From positions 1 to 46,603 of IMG/VR virus record IMGVR_UViG_3300043409_000700: a stretch of 46,603 nucleotides of DNA. One strand, written 5' to 3'. Source of the stretch: a virus. Below the pieces are notes generated by a model. That model saw only the letters and a program-made list of their open reading frames with translations. It had not been told where the DNA came from and did no database searches. How positions within the stretch are numbered: the stretch's first letter is position 1; each line of letters begins with the position of its first letter. Below are positions 40,753-46,603 of the stretch, piece by piece. The position numbers and the translations under genes are program-made.

Positions 40753-40974
40753 CTACTTTTCTGCCATACGTTCTGATAGCTCAGTCCATATTGACTTTAA
40801 AATATCTACGTGTTGAGTTACTTCTGATTCTGGTAAATCTTTAAAACGCCAATCATCGAATGCTTTACCTAGCCCCATAATAGTAGCATCCATCCAATTA
40901 ATTAGTGTTGGGGTGTCTGAACGCTCGATTCTTTTGATCTTTTTAATGGGATCTTCTGCCTTCTTAAAAAACAT
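40753..40974 (-). CDS. Small helical protein, 73 aa
   Basis: MFFKKAEDPIKKIKRIERSD, then PTLINWMDATIMGLGKAFDD and VDILKSIWTELSERMAEK. A lysine-rich start and two amphipathic helices. The GTG at 40983 adds three residues, but ATG 40974 follows the preceding stop with AGTGG upstream and is preferred. No family or function is known. Between the TM protein and the 98-aa gene. Confidence 0.7.
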   Translation of the reverse strand: MFFKKAEDPIKKIKRIERSDTPTLINWMDATIMGLGKAFDDWRFKDLPESEVTQHVDILKSIWTELSERMAEK

Positions 40975-40976
40975 TG

Positions 40977-41309
40977 TTACCACTTTCGGATTGTATCTAC
41001 ATCGTCATCTAGGTATCTTCCACCTAATGCTCCTAGGATACCTGAAGTTTCATCAGTATGAGTGGATTTGCGACAAAATCCTATTTGGAATGCATAGTTT
41101 TTGTATGTAAATTGAATTCCTTTTCCTATTTTCCAAGGTGGAGCAATCTGTCTCATAAATCCGATAGATATAAAAGGGGTTGTTAAGCTGGTGTTATCTC
41201 TTGTAATCCAATAGATTGGGCCTAAATATTGAAGTTTATTTAAGGTGTCTCGAAATAAGAAATATGACCCTATTGTTATCGTTAAAATAACTAAACTTAT
41301 AATAAACAT
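40977..41309 (-). CDS. Small protein with N-terminal membrane segment
   Basis: 110 residues. MFIISLVILTITIGSYFLFR is a clear transmembrane helix or signal anchor; the rest (KLQYLGPIYWITRDNTSLTT, KGIQFTYKNYAFQIGFCRKS) is beta-rich and would lie on one side of the membrane. No family is recognised. It could act at infection, in superinfection exclusion or in lysis. Position between structural genes gives little help. Confidence 0.68.
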   Translation of the reverse strand: MFIISLVILTITIGSYFLFRDTLNKLQYLGPIYWITRDNTSLTTPFISIGFMRQIAPPWKIGKGIQFTYKNYAFQIGFCRKSTHTDETSGILGALGGRYLDDDVDTIRKW

Positions 41310-41318
41310 TATTTTGTG

Positions 41319-42020
41319 TCACTCGTCCTCGTCTTCGTCTTCCTCGTCATCTTCTCCCGGCATACCTCCTACATACTCCATGCCAAAGTTTATTAACTTT
41401 ATAGTAGATGTAAGGCCATAGTCAGGATCAGGATTTTGGGAAGCACCGATACATTGCACACCCAATGAATCTGAATCTTTAAATGTTTTAAATTGTTTTG
41501 CGGTTATTGGACCGTATTTTACCACAGTTCCTTTTTTCCTAAATTTTACATAAAGATACCCCGTAATAGCATCTTCTGCTCCACCTACTCTACACTTACT
41601 TGTAGATATAAATTGGTATTGTGCAACACGTGAGCTTTCAGGATTTCCACCAGAATTACCCCCGTAAACTGCAGATGCAGCTACCTCAACTAATCCAAAT
41701 AAATGTGGAAACAAATCTTCACAAGTTACGTTTTTTGGATCAATTCCTTTTTCTTTTAGTTCTTTTGTTTGCCTGTCAGCCTGAGTATCTTGTTCAAACT
41801 CTTCGTAATCTTCACCTTCTATCATGCCCCATTCGTTTTTTCCAGGCCTGGTGGGAATGTCAATAAGAGTACCGTCAGGAAGTTCATAGAACTGTTCAGT
41901 AGCCCAACCAGGAGAACCTGTTTTTTGTTTTGGTGGCATACCACCTTGTTCTCCTGTAATTTTAGCTCTAACTTTTGCTAATTGTTTTAAATAAGCACTT
42001 AGATCTGGGTCCATTGCCAT
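41319..42020 (-). CDS. Hypothetical protein with KTSC-like segment and acidic tail
   Basis: 233 residues. Gln/Pro/Lys-rich start, an acidic middle (EGEDYEEFEQDTQADRQTKE), then YLYVKFRKKGTVVKYGPITA with KQFKTFKDSDSLGVQ, similar to KTSC domains (lone small strand-helix domains of unknown use), ending in DDEEDEDEDE. Acidic tails often sit on assembly proteins. AAGGAGTAATACAAC precedes ATG 42020. Family match for the KTSC part is tentative. Confidence 0.65.
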   Translation of the reverse strand: MAMDPDLSAYLKQLAKVRAKITGEQGGMPPKQKTGSPGWATEQFYELPDGTLIDIPTRPGKNEWGMIEGEDYEEFEQDTQADRQTKELKEKGIDPKNVTCEDLFPHLFGLVEVAASAVYGGNSGGNPESSRVAQYQFISTSKCRVGGAEDAITGYLYVKFRKKGTVVKYGPITAKQFKTFKDSDSLGVQCIGASQNPDPDYGLTSTIKLINFGMEYVGGMPGEDDEEDEDEDE

Positions 42021-42033
42021 GTTGTATTACTCC

Positions 42034-43389
42034 TTAGTTAAAGGACAAGGTTACTCTTCCACCTAGTCCAAGGTATCCTTGACCAGCTCCATACATTTGA
42101 CGGAATGAGGTAGAACCTGTACCAACAGGAAGTAAAGCAATACTTCCAATACTACCAGATGAAATATTTGTAACAAAATTTATAATTGGAACATTTACTG
42201 CAACATCTGAACCACTTAAAGAAACATCTACAACATCAAAAGCATTAGGGTTTGGTGCTCCTCCTGGTTGTGATGTATTAGAAGCTGGGGCAAATCTGTA
42301 TGTACCTGAGTTACCCTGAGAAGCTCTACGTTGAGCAAATAATGTTGCGTTATCTGGTTCAAACCCAAGACAAGCATTTGCAAGTTTATCTCCATAGAAG
42401 AAGTAACCTTGGTAATAGTTTGTTCCACCTCCAGCTCTAACATCATATGGATTAACAAAGTCAGTTGGGAACCATCTCGGTATTGTGGTGTCATATGATG
42501 ACGAAGCGTTAGCAGTTATGTTGTATGTGCCATATGGTCGTGTATATTTATTAGCTGAACCACCAGTTTGATATGAGTTTCCAGCAGCATCAGTAGCAAT
42601 AATGTAGTAAGTAACAACCCAAGTTTCCCCACCTGGAGTATTTCGTTTATTGAGTGGAACACTCAATGTGGTTGAACCACCACCAAAACTACCTGATGGA
42701 ATTTTCCACCGAGTCCCTGCAACAAGGCCACTACTAGTTCCATAATACAACGGGTGTATGTATACTGTATCAACACCCATACCACCATCAGTAATAGCAC
42801 CCCATGAAACAGTAAAATCCGATCCATTGGGGCTAGAAGTTGGTGGTGAAACTGACGGGGCGGTAACGTCGTAAGTGGTTGTTTTGATACCTGCAAACGG
42901 CGCGCCTATAGTTACAGTTGAACTATTTCCGGCATTATCTACAGAAGTAATACTGTATTGTGCATACCAATCTTGTCCAGAACCTTGTTTACGACGGTTA
43001 ATAGGAACACTTAAATCAAGATATGAGCCACCCAAAGATGTAGAAATACTGTACGTGTCTACAGTTTGATACACAGGTGCGTAGTTTCCATCGTATTGAT
43101 AGAACCATCTACTCAGAGTAGCAGAAGCAACTCCAGAGCCTGCGTCTGTAATCGCGCCCCAAGTTACACGTTGCATACCAGAGTTAGTGTTAAATGCAGC
43201 AGTAGTGTCTACTGCAGATAATGATGCAATAGTAGGCCCAGTGTTATCGTACTGGTATACCTGTCTCCAAGCACTATTATCATACGCATATATTTCTTTG
43301 ACACCCTGCCAGTTTGTCCCGTCATAAACGTAAGGTCTGTCAGTTCCTGTTAGTTGTCGCCAACCGTTATCGTAAACATATGTAGCCAT
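42034..43389 (-). CDS. Adhesin-like structural protein with two Ig/FN3-type repeats
   Basis: 451 residues from MATYVYDNGWRQLTGTDRPY. An aromatic repeat (YVYDGTNWQ, YAYDNSAWRQVYQYDNTG) leads to two tandem beta-sandwich repeats. Each has a V(T/S)WGAITD strand, later S(L/V)P(I/L)N(R/K)R and Y.I...D.AGNS, the last being typical of FN3/Ig-like folds. The C-terminus is Gly/Asn/Ser-rich. ATG 43389 follows the preceding stop by one base; the start at 43449 would overlap. Probably a fibre or virion surface adhesin for host binding. Next to the fibre and endolysin genes. Confidence 0.72.
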   Translation of the reverse strand: MATYVYDNGWRQLTGTDRPYVYDGTNWQGVKEIYAYDNSAWRQVYQYDNTGPTIASLSAVDTTAAFNTNSGMQRVTWGAITDAGSGVASATLSRWFYQYDGNYAPVYQTVDTYSISTSLGGSYLDLSVPINRRKQGSGQDWYAQYSITSVDNAGNSSTVTIGAPFAGIKTTTYDVTAPSVSPPTSSPNGSDFTVSWGAITDGGMGVDTVYIHPLYYGTSSGLVAGTRWKIPSGSFGGGSTTLSVPLNKRNTPGGETWVVTYYIIATDAAGNSYQTGGSANKYTRPYGTYNITANASSSYDTTIPRWFPTDFVNPYDVRAGGGTNYYQGYFFYGDKLANACLGFEPDNATLFAQRRASQGNSGTYRFAPASNTSQPGGAPNPNAFDVVDVSLSGSDVAVNVPIINFVTNISSGSIGSIALLPVGTGSTSFRQMYGAGQGYLGLGGRVTLSFN

Positions 43390-43390
43390 A

Positions 43391-44170
43391 TTAGTAAATG
43401 AAACAAATATCGCCGTCAAGGAGGCTATTCGCAGGAAGTGGACCACCATCTTGAATTGTTATTTTTTTAGTAGAAGCAGCACCATTAGTTGTGTACATTA
43501 CAGATGGCATAAGTGATGCTGATACTGTTCCAGAAGAAAGATTATCAGCATTTAAGTTTGTTAAATAAGCACCGCTAACTGCTCCATTAACACCCTGGGA
43601 GCCAATATTTGCAGACCAAGTACCTGTTGTGATAGTACTAGTTCCAATACTGGTAAGAGCTGACAAAGTAGTTAAAGTAGCATTAGTAATTCCAGTAACA
43701 TTAGCAGCTGTACCAGTTGTATTTTGGTTTAGTGTGGGAACTGCACCCCATTTAACACCAGTTGCTGTAGTGGAATCCACAAGTAGTACGTGGTTAGCAG
43801 TAGCGCCTACAGTTAAAATTGATGGAGTGTCATTTGCTGATCCAACTATTAGATCGCCTTTAGCATTAACAATGTTACGAGCCATAACATAGTTAGTATC
43901 TACTGCAACCGATATAGCACCACTTGAGGCGCTGCTACCAGCAGTAGTATATACAGTAATGCCATCACCTGCGGTTACAGATGTAATTGTACCTGAAGCA
44001 AAATATGGTAAGCTAACCCATCTTGTTGAACCATCTCCAACTTTCATTTGCTTAGTAGTTGTGTTTACACCTACTTCACCAGCAGAGAGAATGGTTCCAC
44101 CGACAATACTGTCAACAGTGGCATTCCACTGAGAGGTAGTGCCACGCCTTAATTGAATTTTAACAGCCAT
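43391..44170 (-). CDS. Tail fibre protein with receptor-binding-type N-terminus
   Basis: 259 residues. The N-terminus MAVKIQLRRGTTSQWNATVD, then LSAGEVGVNTTTKQMKVGDG and STRWVSLPYF is a common fibre-head domain (hyaluronidase/major tropism determinant N-terminal type) in fibres of many phages. The rest is rich in Gly, Thr and Ala, with NQNTTGTAANVTGITNATL repeat-like segments, as in trimeric fibre shafts. The same NQNTTGTAA... module recurs in the fibre at 45356. ATG 44170; the stop is next to the FN3-type protein start. Confidence 0.82.
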   Translation of the reverse strand: MAVKIQLRRGTTSQWNATVDSIVGGTILSAGEVGVNTTTKQMKVGDGSTRWVSLPYFASGTITSVTAGDGITVYTTAGSSASSGAISVAVDTNYVMARNIVNAKGDLIVGSANDTPSILTVGATANHVLLVDSTTATGVKWGAVPTLNQNTTGTAANVTGITNATLTTLSALTSIGTSTITTGTWSANIGSQGVNGAVSGAYLTNLNADNLSSGTVSASLMPSVMYTTNGAASTKKITIQDGGPLPANSLLDGDICFIY

Positions 44171-44184
44171 TTAGTGACTCCTTA

Positions 44185-44973
44185 TCAGCCGAACATCTTC
44201 TTCCATGTTACAGGACCCACAGAACCATCCGCAGTTAGGCCATTAGCAGTTTGCCATGTTTTGAGTGCTTCAACAGACTTAGGGCCAAAATCGCCATCGG
44301 CTTTTGCGCCAATAATTGCCTGAACAAGTGCAGCATCAGTACCTTTTGATCCAAGACCTACTGGCTTTCCAGGGTAATTAAAGAGCAACGGACCAACAGC
44401 AGGGGCTGCTGGAGCAGCTTGTACTGAACCATCAGGGGTCTTATCACCAAGGGCATATTGCCAGTGCCATGCTTCAAACTCTTTAGAGGCAGGGTTATTA
44501 CCTTGTAGGTAAAAACCATACTTGGGAGCGTTAGCGCACATCCACTCCAAGCACTTCCCACCCATAGATGTAAGTCTTCCGCTAACGTCGTAGCCAAGGT
44601 CCATTGCGAGTCCCCAGCCGTGATTAGAACCCTTGAGACCAGTTGGGTCTGGTGCTGCCGAGGGTGCTTTACCCTTCTTCAAATACCAAGTCTTACCTTG
44701 ATACTGTCGGGTAACTCCTGCGCCTTGATCAGTTAGTACATAACGATCATTAAACATAGCCACCTGGCTATCAAATGAACGATAATCTCCAACATTCTTT
44801 AACTTAAAACCTGCAGTTAAAGCTGCAGCGTACAGAGCGTTAAAGTGCTTTGCTGCCTCAGAGTACATCTTGCCACCAGTAGCGACTGGTGCTAACACAT
44901 TGGCTGGCAGTTGTCCATTTTTAAACTGTTTGAGTGCGGTTGGTACTTCAAGTTTAATAAAAGGATAAATCAC
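44185..44973 (-). CDS. Endolysin: M15 peptidase plus peptidoglycan-binding domain
   Basis: 262 residues. The N-terminal M15/VanY-type peptidase shows GLKGSNHGWGLAMDLGYDVS (SxHxxGxAxD) at about 110-125 and EAWHWQYALGD with the final His at about 166. The C-terminal peptidoglycan-binding domain PVGLGSKGTDAALVQAIIGA, DGDFGPKSVEALKTWQTANG and VGPVTWKKMFG is a PG_binding_1 repeat. It cuts cross-linking peptides and lyses the host. The start overlaps the holin-like gene stop by four bases, making a lysis cassette. Confidence 0.92.
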   Translation of the reverse strand: MIYPFIKLEVPTALKQFKNGQLPANVLAPVATGGKMYSEAAKHFNALYAAALTAGFKLKNVGDYRSFDSQVAMFNDRYVLTDQGAGVTRQYQGKTWYLKKGKAPSAAPDPTGLKGSNHGWGLAMDLGYDVSGRLTSMGGKCLEWMCANAPKYGFYLQGNNPASKEFEAWHWQYALGDKTPDGSVQAAPAAPAVGPLLFNYPGKPVGLGSKGTDAALVQAIIGAKADGDFGPKSVEALKTWQTANGLTADGSVGPVTWKKMFG

Positions 44974-45173
44974 TTTTCACCCTTACCAAAGGCACTATCA
45001 TTTGGATTTAGATAACGAATAGCAACGGGCAAAGCCGCAGCCCAGAGGGCATTTAAAGTCAGTTTCCAGTCCTGTGTGGCTGTGTAGGTAGCAACAGCAG
45101 CTCCTAGTACGCTACGGGCGTATGATGCAATTAAAGCTTTATTTTGTTTGGTAAGGTACATGCGCGTAATCAC
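44970..45173 (-). CDS. Holin-like small membrane protein
   Basis: 67 residues with a probable membrane helix (SVLGAAVATYTATQDW and LNALWAAALPVAIRYLNPND), short basic start and charged tail. Position directly upstream of the endolysin and overlapping it by four bases is that of a holin. Start is GTG 45173, which overlaps the TGA of the 49-aa gene and has GGAGG four bases upstream; ATG 45161 is an alternative. The sequence has weak hydrophobicity, so assignment relies on context. Confidence 0.72.
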   Translation of the reverse strand: MITRMYLTKQNKALIASYARSVLGAAVATYTATQDWKLTLNALWAAALPVAIRYLNPNDSAFGKGEK

Positions 45174-45319
45174 TCTTCCTCCTGATTATCAGGCGTATTT
45201 GGGGCTTTCTGTATAGCATCAATTGTAGCCTCTAAGACTGCTATACGCTGGGCCTGCTGTGAAATCTGGTTTGTGAGGCTTTCAATTACCTTATTGATAT
45301 CTATTTGTACATTGGACAT
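45170..45319 (-). CDS. Small coiled-coil protein upstream of holin, 49 aa
   Basis: MSNVQIDINKVIESLTNQIS is followed by QQAQRIAVLEATIDAIQKAP and a polar tail NTPDNQEEE. Heptad-like spacing (I.SL..QI..Q..RI..LE..I) indicates a coiled coil. GGAGAATAGTA precedes ATG 45319. The stop overlaps the GTG of the holin-like gene by four bases. It could be an assembly partner or holin regulator; no family is known. Confidence 0.75.
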   Translation of the reverse strand: MSNVQIDINKVIESLTNQISQQAQRIAVLEATIDAIQKAPNTPDNQEEE

Positions 45320-45355
45320 TACTATTCTCCTTGTTGTTTGGTTTGTAAAATATTA

Positions 45356-46603
45356 CTAGATTGTTTCTAACTCTTGTATTTTGTTTTTTAACTCACGAAT
45401 TTCTTTGCGACAATCTTGTAGCCCAATAGTGAGTAAACTCATCCAAGAATTAGCATTAATGCCATCTGGAGGAGTAGCAATAATGTTGTTGTCTTCGTCA
45501 ACACCCATTCCCTGTGTTGACAGGAATGGCGAAATGGCATGCATATCTTCTGCCATTGGGCCTATTTCAGGAAAACCTGGCGCAGTTTTACGGTTCCATA
45601 GTTGAATATCAATTTCATCAATCATTTGCGGGGTGATTATACTGTTTAATGATTGAATGTTTTCTTTTTCTAATATTGATGAACTAGAACGATATAAAAA
45701 GTATGTCCCAAGTACTAATGCCCATACAGCAGTAGTGCCAGAAGTAGCGTTATTGGTACTCATTCCATAAACACCACCACCATTAATTCTTGGATTTGAG
45801 TCCATTTGATTCATGGTTCCACAGGAAGTGAGGTTTGGGATAGAAGTAATTGATGATTGAGCAGCGGTCGTAACAGTTCCTGCAGTATCCGCAACACCAA
45901 CATGAGTATCCGCATGTGCAGTATCACCATTGTACCCATATAGGCGCCATTTAGAACCAGTCCAGTATGTCTGAACATTATAACCACTATTATCATCGTT
46001 TCTGTACAAACGGTAAGGTCCTGGCCTGTTAGCACTTGTCCACATACCAGTCTGACCTGTCAATTGTCCAGCAGGAATAGAAGTGAGGCTTGCGCCTGAC
46101 CCACTAAAGGTAGTTGCAGTTACGGCACCAGTAAAGCGCCCAGTTCCAATGACATTTAATGTGTCGGTAACTATAAAGTCATTAGGTTGTGCGCCAATAA
46201 GGGCACTATCTGCTGTCCAAAAGTATTTAGTTGTTCCAGCAGTGTTGCCACGGAAACCCATACGATATGAGGCACTTATTGCTGAATAGAACGACCAACC
46301 AGTAGCACCCTGTAGAACTGGACCATTAGCCCATGGAAGTGCCGAATCAGCAGTCGTTGATGTATAAATTTGGTTATTAGCACTATTGGGAAGAGTGACC
46401 GTTCCACTAAGTGTTAGACCCGTTAAAGTACCTACAGAAGTAATTGCTGATTGAGCAGCACCAGTAACAGTTGCAGCAGTACCAGTAGTGTTTTGATTCC
46501 AAGTAGGAACAGTACCTGTTAAACCAGTGTAAGCAACATTGGTAGCAGTTGCTGCGTTACCAGTTGTGTTTTGATTCCAAGTAGGAACAGTACCTGTTAA
46601 ACC
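45356..46603 (-). CDS. Tail fibre with S74 chaperone domain, partial at right edge
   Basis: The frame is open to the right edge; at least 415 residues are visible. The N-terminal visible part has repeat-like segments VPTWNQNTTGTAATVTGAAQ and a variable Gly/Thr shaft. Then KWRLYGYNGDTAHADTHVGV, and the C-terminal S74 intramolecular chaperone (SSSILEKENIQSLNSIITPQ, EIGPMAEDMHAISPFL, SWMSLLTIGLQDCRKEIREL). S74 domains help fold trimeric fibres and often cleave themselves off. Internal ATG at 46261 is not the start: the frame continues well upstream. The start is outside the window. Confidence 0.85.
   Translation of the reverse strand, partial: GLTGTVPTWNQNTTGNAATATNVAYTGLTGTVPTWNQNTTGTAATVTGAAQSAITSVGTLTGLTLSGTVTLPNSANNQIYTSTTADSALPWANGPVLQGATGWSFYSAISASYRMGFRGNTAGTTKYFWTADSALIGAQPNDFIVTDTLNVIGTGRFTGAVTATTFSGSGASLTSIPAGQLTGQTGMWTSANRPGPYRLYRNDDNSGYNVQTYWTGSKWRLYGYNGDTAHADTHVGVADTAGTVTTAAQSSITSIPNLTSCGTMNQMDSNPRINGGGVYGMSTNNATSGTTAVWALVLGTYFLYRSSSSILEKENIQSLNSIITPQMIDEIDIQLWNRKTAPGFPEIGPMAEDMHAISPFLSTQGMGVDEDNNIIATPPDGINANSWMSLLTIGLQDCRKEIRELKNKIQELETI
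46489..46603. repeat. 37-bp direct repeat in fibre shaft
   Basis: A 37-bp stretch starting TGTTTTGATTCCAAGTAGGA occurs at 46489-46525 and again, identical, at 46567-46603, 78 bp (26 codons) apart and in the same frame. It encodes the TWNQNT-type repeat of the fibre shaft. The second copy ends exactly at the window edge. Confidence 0.85.

Noticed and set aside
45973-46261. Internal ATG at 46261 as the start of the S74 fibre
   Set aside because: The frame stays open with fibre-like repeats to the right edge, and there is no ribosome site before this ATG.
1-46603. Integrase, repressor or attachment site indicating a prophage
   Set aside because: No tyrosine or serine recombinase motifs and no tRNA gene were found; genes are phage throughout with no host flank.

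Overview
This window is a stretch of a tailed, contractile (myovirus-type) double-stranded DNA phage genome. It carries recognisable terminase, portal, scaffold, N4-gp56-like major capsid, sheath, tube, tape measure and baseplate genes, and almost every gene is on the minus strand. Genes are packed with ATGA or TAATG overlaps and mostly have GGAG-type ribosome binding sites. Base composition is fairly AT-rich. No integrase, excisionase, repressor, tRNA or CRISPR array was seen, so nothing here indicates lysogeny. The host cannot be fixed from the sequence. Two M15-type peptidoglycan peptidases show that it infects a walled bacterium. An aquatic, low-GC host (perhaps actinobacterial) is a guess from overall style only.

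Layout in coordinate order: (1) 1-12544, minus strand, DNA metabolism. In transcription order this is a replication initiator, a small protein, a DnaC-like helicase loader, a HAD-like protein of unknown role, a DnaB helicase, a CHC2/Toprim primase, a SNF2-type helicase, a coiled-coil protein, a MerR-like DNA-binding protein, a zinc-containing putative ssDNA-binding protein, a family A DNA polymerase, two unknowns, a RecA/UvsX-like recombinase, a Holliday-junction-resolvase-like nuclease, a 46-aa protein and a Cas4-like exonuclease cut by the left edge. (2) 12622-13488, a three-gene plus-strand island: a Dps-like miniferritin, a DUF6321-like basic protein and a 36-aa Cys-rich protein. It ends in a perfect 12-bp-stem terminator that also faces the converging minus-strand genes. 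(3) 13572-31031, minus strand: tail genes read from neck to baseplate (connector and neck proteins, sheath, tube, tail assembly chaperone with a probable programmed frameshift, tape measure with peptidase, tube initiator, LysM, hub, OB-fold spike, gp25, gpJ, gpI). (4) 31028-42020, minus strand: terminase, a calcineurin-like phosphatase, portal, scaffold, major capsid and a collar-type fibre, with several small genes. (5) 42034-46603, minus strand: adhesin and fibre genes plus the lysis cassette (M15 endolysin, a holin-like protein, a coiled-coil protein), with an S74-terminated fibre running off the right edge.

The most interesting signal is inside the replication initiator gene. Three copies of a palindromic repeat with core GGGTCATGGGTGACCC lie at 12132-12229 and are followed, in the direction of the gene, by an AT-rich block. 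Two copies are read in one reading frame and the third in another, so selection is on the DNA and not on the peptide. With initiator, helicase loader, helicase and primase in one run, this is the architecture of the phage lambda O-P origin, here in an apparently unrelated myovirus. Other points worth following are the tail chaperone frameshift at about 25402-25425 (+1 or -2, not the usual -1), a phage miniferritin operon transcribed against the rest of the genome, and five small genes (36-53 aa) that automated calling would probably miss.
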